Of a stretch of DNA of 64,000 bases, positions 8,548 to 20,621 are shown in pieces. The notes beneath the pieces are model-generated. The model saw only the letters and a list, made by a program, of their open reading frames with translations, was not told the DNA's origin and did no database searches. Origin of the DNA: Acidimicrobiaceae bacterium (GTDB lineage: Bacteria; Actinomycetota; Acidimicrobiia; Acidimicrobiales; RAAP-2); the NCBI GenBank assembly GCA_027306605.1, contig DAHUZK010000020.1:25897-89896 (forward strand). Reading direction: 5' to 3'. A program made the position numbers and the translations under genes. Numbering within the stretch: the first letter of the stretch is position 1; every line of letters starts with the position of its first letter.

Positions 8548-8994
8548 ATGGCTCTTGTGCGAAGTGACCCATTCCGAGACGTCGATCGTCTCTTCCAGCA
8601 GATGTGGAGCGCCCAACAGAGTGGGCCCCGCCCCATGGCGATGCCCATGGACGCCTTCCGCAAGAAGGACTCCTTCCTGCTGCAGCTGGACCTCCCGGGC
8701 GTCAGTCCCGACTCCATCGACTTGACGGTCGAGGAGAACGTCCTCACGATTTCAGCCGAGCGCCCAACCCCTCCCAAGGGTGACGACGTCGAATCTGTGA
8801 TCGCGGAGCGGACGTTCGGAACCTTCAGCCGGCAGGTCGTCCTCGGCAAGACGTTGGACTCGGAGCGGATCGAGGCCAACTACGAGAACGGCGTGCTCAC
8901 GGTGGCCATCCCGGTCGCCGAGCAGGCAAAACCACGTCGGATCGAAGTGAACGTCGGTTCGGATCGCAAGCAGCTCGCAGCGACACCGGCCTGA
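8548..8994 (+). CDS. hsp20: Hsp20/alpha-crystallin small heat-shock protein
   Basis: 148 residues. A short N-terminal arm is followed by an alpha-crystallin domain from about residue 33 ('DSFLLQLDLPGVSPDSIDL') to the diagnostic 'YENGVLTVAIP', then a short C-terminal tail with an I-x-I/V-like motif ('PRRIEV'). ATP-independent holdase that forms cytosolic oligomers. ATG at 8548 is set by the strong GAAGGAGG site 7 nt upstream. Control by CIRCE/HrcA is visible in the sequence; control of hsp20 by CIRCE is known but less usual than for groEL or dnaK. Followed directly by a strong hairpin, so it is monocistronic. Confidence 0.95.
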   Translation: MALVRSDPFRDVDRLFQQMWSAQQSGPRPMAMPMDAFRKKDSFLLQLDLPGVSPDSIDLTVEENVLTISAERPTPPKGDDVESVIAERTFGTFSRQVVLGKTLDSERIEANYENGVLTVAIPVAEQAKPRRIEVNVGSDRKQLAATPA

Positions 8995-8998
8995 GAGG

Positions 8999-9045
8999 CG
9001 GATCGGTCCGGGGAGGGGCTTGCCGCCCCTCCCCGGACCGATCCG
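8999..9045 (+). terminator. Strong hairpin terminator after hsp20
   Basis: A 21-bp perfect GC-rich stem with 5-nt loop (TTGCC) begins 5 nt after the hsp20 stop. No U-tract follows, as is common in high-GC actinobacteria. Confidence 0.8.
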
Positions 9046-9174
9046 GACATGCTTCTTCCCGTTCGCGGACTCGTGGTTCCCTCCGTGACGGCCCGTGAGC
9101 CGGTAGCGGCCCCTCGGGGGTAGCGGTTTCTCTTCTCGTCGGATCGAGGGATTCTGAACGTTTCGTGACGGCCC

Positions 9175-9201
9175 TTGACACTGCGGTCCGGTCACCCGGA
9201 C
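9175..9201 (+). promoter_or_regulatory. Candidate -35 box and small inverted repeat upstream of glgE
   Basis: TTGACA at 9175-9180 matches the -35 consensus, but the -10 position (about 9198) is GC-rich. GTCCGG (9186-9191), a 4-nt spacer and CCGGAC (9196-9201) form an inverted repeat in the spacer, a possible operator. The rest of 9046-9270 shows nothing else I can name. Confidence 0.35.
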
Positions 9202-9270
9202 AGTGGGCAGCGGCCGTTTGTCAGCACGGAACGTCGGGTAGTGCCCCGGCGAGGAGGTCAGCCGCGTCCC

Positions 9271-11448
9271 ATGCGCCCTCAAGCCGAGTTGCATCGTCGC
9301 GCTCGCACTGACACGAAGGTGGACAGCGACACGAAGGTGGACAGCGCCGTCCGCGTCCGGATGGTGGGGGAATCAGCGGCCGTCCCGTTGCCGGGCAAAT
9401 GGGTCAGGCCGGTCGTCCGCTCGGTGAGCCCCCAGATCGACGGCGGCCGTCGTGCCACCAAGGCGACGGTGGGCGAGCTCGTCTCCGTCTCGGCCGATGC
9501 GTTCGTCGACGGACACGACCCGCTCTGGTGCGAACTGCGCCACCGACACGAATCGGCGGCGACGTGGACGGTCACTCCCATGACCCAGTCCTACGACGAC
9601 CGTTGGTCGGCGGTGCTGCCGGTCGAAAAGTTGGGCCTCTACCGATTCTGGGTGCGGGCCACGGTGGACCGCTTCGCCGGCTGGCGGGACGACCTGGCGG
9701 CGCGAGCCGAGGCCGGCCAGGAGATCGGGATCCACCTCGAGGCCGGGGCGCTCCTCCTCGAGGACCTGATGACCCGACTGCGCTCGAGCGATCGGCGGCT
9801 CCTGGCTCGGTTGGCCGACGCCCTGAGGGGCGCACCGCGAGGGCTCGAGGCCGACGCCCCTCCCGAGCTCGCAGCCGAGTGGGCCACGGAGGAGGAAGGG
9901 CCAGGGCCGGGGCCGACGCGTCTGGGGGACCTGGTCTTCTCGCCTCGACTCGGTGCACTTCTCGGTCCCCTCGCCGCGCCCGCGGCCGCGGCCAATGCCG
10001 GCCCGTTCGCCCTGATTTCCGAGCCGGCGGGAGCGCGGTTCAGCGCCTGGTACGAGATGTTCCCCCGATCCGCCGGGTCGACCGGCGCGCACGGGACGTT
10101 CGCCGACGTCCGGCGGCGGCTCGACTACGTGCAGCAGATGGGCTTCGACGTGCTCTACCTGCCTCCGATCCACCCCATCGGGCACACCGCCCGCAAGGGT
10201 CGAAATGCCGGGACGAGGGCGGAGCCAGACGACGTGGGCAGTCCCTGGGCCATCGGAGCGGCCGGAGGCGGCCACACGGCGGTCCATCCCGAGCTGGGCT
10301 CGCTCGAGGAGTTCCGGGAGCTCGTCCAAGATGCGGCCGGGCGCGGGATCGACGTCGCCATCGACCTGGCTTTCCAAGCTTCCCCCGACCACCCCTGGGT
10401 ACGCGAGCACCCCAGCTGGTTCCGTCGTGCTCCCGACGGCACGATCCGCTATGCCGAGAATCCCCCGAAGCGGTACGAGGACATCTACCCGTTCGATTTC
10501 GAGTCGCCGGATTGGCCCGATCTCTGGCGCGCCCTCCTCGACGTCGTTCGGTTCTGGGTGGCACAGGGGATCCGGATCTTCCGGGTCGACAACCCCCACA
10601 CCAAGCCGTTCGCCTTCTGGGAATGGCTGCTCGCCTCCGTCCGGTCCGAGACCCCCACGGCGATCTTCCTCTCGGAGGCCTTCACCAGGCCCCGGGTCAT
10701 GGAGCACCTGGCCCGCATCGGGTTCACGCAGTCGTACACCTATTTCGCCTGGCGCACGTCGAAGTGGGAGCTCGAGTCCTATCTCGAGAGCTTGACGCAC
10801 TCCGAGACGTCCAACTACCTCCGGCCCAACCTCTGGCCCAACACCCCCGACATACTGACCGGCGAGCTGCAGCGCGGCGGTCGAGGCGCGTTTCTCTCGC
10901 GCCTGGTCCTCGCGGCGACCCTGGCCGCGAGTTACGGCATCTACGGCCCCGCGTTCGAGCTACAGGAGCATCTGCCGCGCCAGGAGGGCTCCGAGGAGTA
11001 CCTCCGGTCGGAGAAGTACGAGATTCGCTCGTGGGACATCGACAGTCCGACCAGCCTCGCCCCGTTCATCGCTTTGGTGAACCGGATCAGACAGGAGCAC
11101 GTGGCCCTGCAGTTCAACGACTCGCTCCGTTTCCACGGGACGGACAACGACGCGCTCGTCGCCTATTCGAAGGTCAGGGATACCGCCACCGGCCGCGACG
11201 TCGTGCTCACGGTGGTCAATCTCGACCACGCACACGTGCAGTCGGGCTGGATCCACCTCGACCTCGAAGCGCTCGGCCTGGTGTCCGACGAACCGTTCTT
11301 GGCACACGACCTACTCTCCGAGGCGCGTTACGCCTGGCGTGGCAGCGCCAACTTCGTGAAGCTCGATCCGGCCGATGTTCCCTGCCACATCTTCTCGCTG
11401 ACGCAGCGTGAGCCCGTGCCAGGCGCACGGCCGGAGGTGGCATCATGA
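9271..11448 (+). CDS. glgE: Alpha-1,4-glucan:maltose-1-phosphate maltosyltransferase
   Basis: 725 residues, GH13_3 family. Transfers maltosyl units from maltose-1-phosphate to growing alpha-1,4-glucan in the cytoplasm. The diagnostic block 'FRVDNPHTKPFAFWEW' carries the nucleophile Asp (about residue 440) and 'LSEAFTRP' the acid/base Glu (about 469). The N-terminal beta-domain and inserted helical region match GlgE dimers. ATG at 9271 follows AGGAGG with a rather long 13-nt spacer; other in-frame starts are worse. Two in-frame copies of an 18-bp unit (near 9311-9346) duplicate six N-terminal residues. First gene of a seven-gene operon; its stop overlaps treS (ATGA). Confidence 0.95.
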   Translation: MRPQAELHRRARTDTKVDSDTKVDSAVRVRMVGESAAVPLPGKWVRPVVRSVSPQIDGGRRATKATVGELVSVSADAFVDGHDPLWCELRHRHESAATWTVTPMTQSYDDRWSAVLPVEKLGLYRFWVRATVDRFAGWRDDLAARAEAGQEIGIHLEAGALLLEDLMTRLRSSDRRLLARLADALRGAPRGLEADAPPELAAEWATEEEGPGPGPTRLGDLVFSPRLGALLGPLAAPAAAANAGPFALISEPAGARFSAWYEMFPRSAGSTGAHGTFADVRRRLDYVQQMGFDVLYLPPIHPIGHTARKGRNAGTRAEPDDVGSPWAIGAAGGGHTAVHPELGSLEEFRELVQDAAGRGIDVAIDLAFQASPDHPWVREHPSWFRRAPDGTIRYAENPPKRYEDIYPFDFESPDWPDLWRALLDVVRFWVAQGIRIFRVDNPHTKPFAFWEWLLASVRSETPTAIFLSEAFTRPRVMEHLARIGFTQSYTYFAWRTSKWELESYLESLTHSETSNYLRPNLWPNTPDILTGELQRGGRGAFLSRLVLAATLAASYGIYGPAFELQEHLPRQEGSEEYLRSEKYEIRSWDIDSPTSLAPFIALVNRIRQEHVALQFNDSLRFHGTDNDALVAYSKVRDTATGRDVVLTVVNLDHAHVQSGWIHLDLEALGLVSDEPFLAHDLLSEARYAWRGSANFVKLDPADVPCHIFSLTQREPVPGARPEVAS

Positions 11449-14400
11449 CCACGACGCAGGTCCTTCGCGAGGCCGGGGCGAGCGACGACCTGCGCGGCCT
11501 CCGCACGCCGACATGGTACAAGGACGCCGTCATCTACGAAGCCCACGTCCGTGCTTTCCACGACGGCAACGGAGACGGCGTGGGCGATTTCGTCGGCCTC
11601 ATCGACAAGCTCGACTATCTCGACGACCTCGGCGTCAACGCGGTCTGGCTGTTGCCCTTCTACCCCTCACCATTGCGTGACGACGGCTACGACATTTCCG
11701 ACTACCGCCAGGTGCATCCCTCGTACGGGACCCTCAGGGACTTTCGTGCCTTCCTCCGCGAAGCGCACGGACGCGGCATACGTGTCATCACCGAGCTGGT
11801 CCTGGCCCACACCTCCGACGCCCATCCCTGGTTCCAGCGCGCCCGACGGGCCCGGCCCGCTTCGAGCCACCGCAACTTCTACCTCTGGAGCGACAGACCT
11901 GACCGGTACGCCGACGCCCGCGTCATCTTCAAGGACTTCGAGGCCTCGAACTGGACGTTCGACCCGGTCGCCGGGGCGTACTTCTGGCACCGGTTCTACT
12001 CTCACCAGCCCAGCCTGAACTACGACAACCCTGCAGTCAGGCACGCGATGTTCGACGTCGTGGACTTCTGGCTCTCCATGGGGGTCGACGGTCTCCGCTT
12101 GGACGCCGTACCCTACCTGTACGCCCGGGAGGGGACGACCTGCGAGAACCTGCCCGAGACCTTCGATTTCCTCCGGCAACTTCGCGCTCACGTCGACGCC
12201 AGGTTCCAGGACCGCATGCTGCTGGCCGAGGCCAATCAATGGCCCGAGGACGCCGTCGGCTACATGGGCAACGGCGACATGTGCCACATGGCGTTCCACT
12301 TCCCGCTCATGCCCCGGATGTTCATGGCCGCCCGCCAGGAGGACAGGTTCCCCATGGTGGACATCCTTTCGGAGATCCCTGCCACCCCGCCTGATTGCCA
12401 GTGGGCGCTGTTCCTGCGGAACCACGACGAGCTGACGCTCGAGATGGTCACGGACGAAGAGCGCGACTACATGTACCGCGCCTACGCCCAGGACCCCCAG
12501 GCGAGGGTCAACGTCGGCATCCGCCGGAGACTGGCGCCGCTGCTCGGAAACGACCGCAAGCTCATCGAGATGATGAACGGCCTGCTCTTCTCCATGCCGG
12601 GTACCCCGATCGTCTACTACGGGGACGAGATCGGCATGGGGGACAACATCTACCTCGGAGACCGCAACTCGGTCCGTACCCCCATGCAGTGGAACGGTGA
12701 CAGGAACGCCGGGTTCTCGGACGCCAACCCCCAAAGGCTGTACCTGCCGGTCATCATCGACCCCGAGTACCACTCCCAGGCCGTCAACGTGGAAGCGCAG
12801 GCACAGAACCCGAACTCGCTGTTGTGGTGGATGAAGCGACTCGTCGCACTGAGACAGCGCTACCAGGCCTTCGGCCGGGGAAGCCTCGAGATTCTCTACC
12901 CGGAGAACAGGAAGGTCTTCGCCTTCATCCGGCGCCACGGCGACGAGCGGATCCTGTGTGTCTTCAACCTGTCACGTCACGTCCAATGCGCCCAGCTCGA
13001 CCTTTCCTCGTTGCGAGGTGCCGTACCCGTCGAGCTCTCGGGTACCCAGGAATTCCCGCCGATCGGCGAGCTCCCGTACTTCATCACGCTGGGGCCGTAC
13101 GGCTTCTACTGGTTCTCGCTCGAACAGGAAGCCGAGGATCGCTCGAGGGAGCGGCCGCTGCTGACAGTCGGGCGACGGTGGGATTCGGTCCTCGACGGTG
13201 TCAACCGTCAGCGCCTCGAAGGGTGGCTTCCCTCGTTCATACAGGAACGTCGCTGGTTCGCCCACAAGACCCGCACGATCACCGCGGCGACGATCGTGGA
13301 CGCCGTCCCCGTACCGCCCCCGCCGGGCCGCGGGGATGCTGAGGGCAACCGGGTGTCGCCGCTCCCGGTCGCTTCCGTGCTCGTGGTGCAGGTCGACCTG
13401 GACCTTGGAACGCCGGAGCGCTACTTGGTGCCGCTGGCGTACGTGCGCGGCATCGACGCAGAGGAGATGCGCAAATGGCATCCCGACGCCGTGGTGGCCG
13501 ACCTTCGCGCCGAGGAGTCGGATGAGACAGACGGCGCGCTGGTCGACGCCGTTCACGCACACGACTTCGTCGCCTCGGTCTCCGACGTGTTGGCTCGCCG
13601 GCGAGTACTCAATGGGGCGCGTGGACAGTTGGTCGGCCTGCCCACGCCGGCGCTGCGCCGGTTCGAGGCCTCCGTCAGCGCAGACTGTCCGACGACGCCG
13701 ATGGCGGCCGAGCAGTCGAACTCCTCCGTCCTGCTGGGCGAGCAGGCCATCATGAAATTTCTGCGCCGCCACGAGGACGGCATCAACCCCGGCGTCGAGA
13801 TCGGTCGGTTCCTGACCGAGCGGGCACACTTTCCCCACGCGCCGAGGCTGGGTGGCAGCATCGAGTACCGCTCGCGTACCCGAGGGGGTACTGCCGCCGC
13901 CGTCGCGGTTCTCGAGGAATTCATCCCGAACGAAGGCGACGGCTGGCGCTACGTGGTCGACGCGCTCGCTCGCGGCCTCGAGGAGGCTCTGGCGACCTCT
14001 GATGCCGCCAGGCCCGAGGTGACGCCACCCGGCATCGCCTCGGGCGGGCCATGGGAGCTGATCCCGGCGCACCCGCTGGTGGGGCCGCACCTCGAGTGGG
14101 CCTCGCTCCTGGGGCAACGAACCGCCGAGCTCCACGTCGCCCTGGCCTCCGACCGAGAGGATCCCAACTTCGCGCCCGAACCACTCACCAGGCAGGACCG
14201 GGTCGCGCTCTTTCACGGCGCCCGAAGCCTGACCCGTCAGGTGTTCAGGGACGTCGTCTCGCGGGAGGTGTCGAGCGACGCCGTTCGGCGCGTGCTCGAG
14301 CGGGAGGACGAGATCATCGAGCGGCTCCGCCACCTCAGCACGTTCCCCGTACAGGCGTACCGCGTCCGCTGCCACGGCGACCTGCACCTTGGGCAGGTCC

Positions 14401-14837
14401 TGTGGACGGGCAAGGACTTCTACCTGATCGACTTCGAAGGTGAGCCGAGCCGGTCGCTCGGGTGGCGGCGGCTCAAGAGACCGGCCGCATTCGACCTGGC
14501 CGGCATGGTCAGATCCCTGCACTACGCCGGCCAGGCGGCTGCCCGACGCGTCAGTCTGGAATTCGGCAAGGCGGTCGAAACGGGCTTGCGCGACAAGTAC
14601 GAGGACTGGCTCGCCTTCTGGCACCGCCGTGTCTCCGGCCGCTTCCTCGACGCGTATCTGGAGGTGTCGAGCCGGAGCCCTTTCCTCCCCTCTTCGCGCA
14701 CGGACGTCGTGGAGCTCCTCGACTTCTTCCGACTCGAAAAGGCTCTCTACGAGCTCAGCTACGAGGTCAACAGCCGACCCGCGTGGGTGGACATCCCGGC
14801 ACGGGGCATCCTGGACATCCTGGGATCCGAGCCTTGA
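11445..14837 (+). CDS. treS: Trehalose synthase fused to maltokinase (TreS-Pep2/Mak)
   Basis: 1130 residues. Residues ~20-560 are a GH13_16 trehalose synthase that interconverts trehalose and maltose (nucleophile Asp in 'GLRLDAVPYLY' near 220, acid/base Glu in 'LLAEANQWPED' near 261, 'FLRNHDELTLE'). Residues ~600-1130 are a maltokinase with an aminoglycoside-kinase-like fold: 'CHGDLHLGQVLW' (catalytic Asp, ~976) and 'LIDFEGEPSR' (metal Asp). The fusion would pass maltose straight to phosphorylation, giving maltose-1-phosphate for GlgE. Such fusions are known in several bacteria, whereas mycobacteria keep two proteins. Starts inside the glgE stop and ends overlapping malQ by TTGA. Confidence 0.95.
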   Translation: MTTTQVLREAGASDDLRGLRTPTWYKDAVIYEAHVRAFHDGNGDGVGDFVGLIDKLDYLDDLGVNAVWLLPFYPSPLRDDGYDISDYRQVHPSYGTLRDFRAFLREAHGRGIRVITELVLAHTSDAHPWFQRARRARPASSHRNFYLWSDRPDRYADARVIFKDFEASNWTFDPVAGAYFWHRFYSHQPSLNYDNPAVRHAMFDVVDFWLSMGVDGLRLDAVPYLYAREGTTCENLPETFDFLRQLRAHVDARFQDRMLLAEANQWPEDAVGYMGNGDMCHMAFHFPLMPRMFMAARQEDRFPMVDILSEIPATPPDCQWALFLRNHDELTLEMVTDEERDYMYRAYAQDPQARVNVGIRRRLAPLLGNDRKLIEMMNGLLFSMPGTPIVYYGDEIGMGDNIYLGDRNSVRTPMQWNGDRNAGFSDANPQRLYLPVIIDPEYHSQAVNVEAQAQNPNSLLWWMKRLVALRQRYQAFGRGSLEILYPENRKVFAFIRRHGDERILCVFNLSRHVQCAQLDLSSLRGAVPVELSGTQEFPPIGELPYFITLGPYGFYWFSLEQEAEDRSRERPLLTVGRRWDSVLDGVNRQRLEGWLPSFIQERRWFAHKTRTITAATIVDAVPVPPPPGRGDAEGNRVSPLPVASVLVVQVDLDLGTPERYLVPLAYVRGIDAEEMRKWHPDAVVADLRAEESDETDGALVDAVHAHDFVASVSDVLARRRVLNGARGQLVGLPTPALRRFEASVSADCPTTPMAAEQSNSSVLLGEQAIMKFLRRHEDGINPGVEIGRFLTERAHFPHAPRLGGSIEYRSRTRGGTAAAVAVLEEFIPNEGDGWRYVVDALARGLEEALATSDAARPEVTPPGIASGGPWELIPAHPLVGPHLEWASLLGQRTAELHVALASDREDPNFAPEPLTRQDRVALFHGARSLTRQVFRDVVSREVSSDAVRRVLEREDEIIERLRHLSTFPVQAYRVRCHGDLHLGQVLWTGKDFYLIDFEGEPSRSLGWRRLKRPAAFDLAGMVRSLHYAGQAAARRVSLEFGKAVETGLRDKYEDWLAFWHRRVSGRFLDAYLEVSSRSPFLPSSRTDVVELLDFFRLEKALYELSYEVNSRPAWVDIPARGILDILGSEP

Positions 14838-16902
14838 GCCGCGCCGCGGTGGAGGCGCTGGCACGACTCCACGGTGTGCACACGTCGTACGTCGACGCGT
14901 ACGCGCGGCCCCAGAGGGCCGATCTCGACGTTCTCGTCGCCCTCCTCGGAGCTCTCGGCGTCCCACTCGACACGGCAACCGAGGCGCCGGCACTCCTCGA
15001 GGAACACCGCCGCGGCCGAGCGCGCCGTCACCTCGAACCCGTGCTCGTCCACCGGACCGGCCGGCCCGACACCGCCTCTGTCACCATCTCGCCGTCGGCC
15101 GAACCCAGCGAGTTGTGGCTCACGCTCGAGCTCGAGGACGGGACAGCACGGCGCGCCCGACTCAGTGAGGCTCTCGGCGGCCGCGCGAGCGAAGGCCCGC
15201 CGGCCCCTGGGCCACCGGCCCAGGGGCCACCGGCCCAGGGGGCTCACGCCGCAGGCGGAGACATCGCCGTCGTGCCCATCGACCTGGCCCAGCTCGCCGG
15301 CGGGACCGTCCCGCCCGGGCGGCACCGGCTGACGCTCGAGGGCCTGGGGCCGCCCAGCGAAGCACTGCTCATCTCCGCACCGCGCTGTCCGACTACGTCG
15401 CACAGGTTGGCGGCGGCGTTCATGCCCCTGCATGCCCTTCGGACCGACGAGGACCGGGGTGTCGGGACCTACACGGACCTGGCGCGGCTCGGCTCGTGGC
15501 TGTCGCAGTGTGACATCGACCTGGTCGCCACACTCCCCCTCTACCCCGCCTTCCTCGACCCGCCGGCCGATCCGAGCCCGTACATGCCGGTGAGTCGCCT
15601 CGCTTACAACGAGCTGTTCGTCGACCCCGCGGCGCTTCCAGAATTCGGATCCTGCGCCCAGGCACGGGAGCTCTGGTCGCGATCCCCGGCGGCGAAAGCC
15701 GACGCGTTGCGCGCCGCGAGACCGGTGCAGTACGAAGACATGGCCCTGCTCCTACGTCAGGTGCTCGAACCGATGTCGCAGTGCCTGCGCGACGGCCGAC
15801 TTCCTCCACGCCGAGAGGCGTTCACGCACTTCGCCCGCCGACATCCCGAGCTCGAGGCCTACGCCACCTTCCGGGCGCGCCGCGAGGACCCAGCGGCAGA
15901 GCCCGGGGATGCGCGGTCGACCTTTCACCTCTATTGCCAGTGGGCGGCCCACCAGCAGCTGGTGGCGACCGCTCAGCGGGTGTCGCTCTTCGGCGACTTC
16001 CCCGTCGGCTCCCATCCGGAGGGTTTCGATCCCGAATGGTCTCCAACTTCCTTCGTCCCCCGCGTCCACGGGGGCGCGCCACCCGATTCCTTCTTTCCCG
16101 ACGGACAGGATTGGGGATTCCGCCCGCTGCATCCCGAGCGCATGCGTGAGGACGGCTACGCCTTCTTCACGGCGGCTCTCAGGCGAGCCTTTCGCCACGT
16201 CGCCGGCATCCGCATCGACCACGTCATGGGCCTTCAGCGCCTCTACATGATCCCCGAGGACGCAGGCGGAGGAGGGGCGTACGTGGACTACCACGTCGAC
16301 GAGCTCCACGCCCTGGTGGCACTTGAAGCACATCGCAGAGCGTGCGTGGTCGCCGGAGAGGACCTCGGCACCGTTCCTCCGGAGGTCAGGCCACGCCTCG
16401 CACGCGATCGCATCCTCCGCACCTGGGTGTTCCAATTCGAGTCCGGCGAGTCGGACCCTCTGCCGGCGCCGCCCGACGATTGCCTGGCCGCACTCGGTAC
16501 CCACGATCTCCCGCGCTTCGCCGCCTACCTCTGGGGCGACGACATTACGGAGCGTGAGCACGACGGTCTCGTCACGGCAGCCGAGGCCGGAGCCGAGCGT
16601 GCTTCCCGCACACGTTGGCGCCGGCGCCTACTCGACCAGCTCGGCCTGGCGCCGGACCAGGAGATGTCCGACCTCACCCCGATCGTGCTCGAGGGGTGCC
16701 TCCGCCACTTGGCCCGCAGCGAGGCGCCGATCGCACTGGTCGACCTCGAGGACCTGTGGGGCGAACGCGCGCAGCAGAACCACCCGGGAACCGGAGCCGA
16801 GGCGCAGAACTGGAGGAGGCGGAGCGCACGGACACTCGAGCAGCTGGAGGCAGACACCTCTCTCGCCACGTTGTTGGAATCCCTCGCCGCGGAGCGCGGG
16901 GC

Positions 16903-16906
<4 letters not shown>
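14834..16906 (+). CDS. malQ: 4-alpha-glucanotransferase (amylomaltase)
   Basis: 690 residues, GH77. Disproportionates malto-oligosaccharides. Key residues: nucleophile Asp in 'GIRIDHVMGL' (~462), acid/base Glu in 'AGEDLGTVP' (~508), third acid in 'LGTHDLPRF' (~556), where classical enzymes read THDN. 'FGDFPVG' is also conserved. The N-terminal ~130 residues contain a Pro/Gly stretch encoded by a 15-bp tandem duplication (15211-15240). The start is either TTG at 14834, which overlaps the treS stop as TTGA, or GTG at 14849; I prefer TTG because every other junction here is a 4-bp overlap. In this operon it can recycle short linear glucans left by debranching and TreZ. Confidence 0.9.
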
Positions 16907-18803
<1,897 letters not shown>

Positions 18804-18807
<4 letters not shown>

Positions 18808-20621
18808 ACTGGCGGCTGGGGGCCTTACCGGTCGGCGACGGCCGTACCTCGTTCTCGGTGTGGGCGCCGCAGGCGAAGCGCGTCGACGTCCGGCTGTTGT
18901 CGACCGGCGAGCGCATCGCGCTCACCGACCCTCCGAGCGGGACCGCGTCCTGCGCCGAGGGAACGTTCGGCCGGCTGGTCGAGTGCGAGCCGGGGACACG
19001 CTACCGCTACATCCTCGACGACTCGCTCGAACGGCCCGATCCGGCATCGGCCTCACAGCCCGAAGGGATCCACGGACCCTCGGAAGTCGTGGACCTGACG
19101 GCCTATGGTTGGCACGACGACGCCTTTCGGCCAGTGCCGCTCCGCGACGCCGTGCTCTACGAACTACACGTGGGAACCTTCACGCCCGGACAGACGTTCG
19201 CCGCAGCCGTCGCGGTCCTCGACGACCTCGTGGAGCTGGGTGTCACGGCGGTCGAGCTCATGCCCGTCGCCCAATTCCCGGGCGCCCGCAACTGGGGGTA
19301 CGACGGCGTCTTTCCCTTCGCCGTCCAGAACAGCTACGGCGGACCGCTGGGGATGCAGCGCTTCGTCGACGAGTGCCACCAGCGCGGCCTTGCCGTGATC
19401 CTCGACGTCGTCTACAACCACTTCGGCCCGGAGGGCAACGTCCTCCCCGATTTCGGGCCGTACCTCACCGAGCGCTACCGCACGCCGTGGGGCCCGGCGG
19501 TCAACCTGGACGGTCCGGGTTGCGACGGCGTCCGGCGCTACCTCACGGCCAATGCCCTGCAGTGGTTCGAGGACTTCCACGTCGACGGACTCCGCCTCGA
19601 CGCCGTTCACGAGATCGTGGACCGGAGTGCGACTCCCTTCCTGGCCGAGCTGGCCGAAGCCGCCCGGGACTCCTCGGAGCGTTCCGGCCGTCCCGCCTGG
19701 CTGATCGCCGAGAGCGCCGACAACAACCCTCTGGTCGTGAGCCCCCGCGAGCTGGGTGGCCTCGGGCTTCGGGCCCAGTGGAACGACGACTTCCACCATG
19801 CGCTGCACCGGGTGCTCACCGGGGAGGAGAGCGGCTACTACCGCGACTACCACGGGTCCGACGACGTGGCGCGGGCCATGGACCAGGGCTTCGTCTACCA
19901 GGGCCAGTACTCCGCCTTCCGGGGACACCGGCACGGCGCACCCTCCGTCGGGCTTGATCCGAGCCGGTTCGTGGTGTTTGCGCAGAACCACGACCAGGTG
20001 GGGAACCGGGCCGACGGCGCCCGCCTGGCATCCCTGGTCGCTCCCGAGCTGCTCCGGCTGGCCGCGGCCATCCTCCTGCTCGCCCCGGGCATCCCTCTGC
20101 TCTTCATGGGCGAGGAGTACGGGGAGACCGCCCCCTTCGCCTACTTCGTCGACCACGGCGATCCCGATCTCCTCGATGCGGTGCGCCGCGGCCGGGCCCG
20201 CGAACACGAGCGGCCCGATGTCGATGTGCTCGATCCGGGAGACGAGGAGACCTTCGGCCGCAGCATCCTCGATCCTGCCCGCCGTCGCGGCGACCAGGCG
20301 TTGCCGGGGCTCATGGACCTGTACCGCGACCTGATCGCCGTGCGGGCGGCGGAACCCGCTCTCCGCCGCGCCGGTCGCTCCGCCACCACGGCCTGTGCCC
20401 ACGGCCCCGTCGTGACCCTCACACGGTCGCATCGGGGAACGACCCTGATGTCGTTCTTCAACCTGTCGCCGTCGGACGCCGTAGGCGCCTTGCCCGGACT
20501 CGGGGACGACACCGCATGGGAGGAATTGCTCGAGCCGGGACCGCGCTCGCAGACCGGCGTCCCGCTGGAACCGTGGGGATTCCGAGTGTTCCGCACCGCC
20601 CTGGAAACGGTGGCACCGTGA
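18804..20621 (+). CDS. treZ: Maltooligosyltrehalose trehalohydrolase
   Basis: 605 residues, GH13_10. Hydrolyses maltooligosyltrehalose to free trehalose plus a shortened glucan. CBM48-like N-terminus ('TSFSVWAPQAKRVDVRL'), barrel with 'GARNWGYDGVFPFAVQNSYG' region, nucleophile Asp in 'GLRLDAVHEIVDRS' (~265), acid/base Glu in 'LIAESADNNP' (~303) and 'FAQNHDQVGNRADG', which is characteristic of TreZ rather than GlgB. ATG overlaps the glgB stop (ATGA). It works on the product of TreY, the last gene of the operon. Confidence 0.95.
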
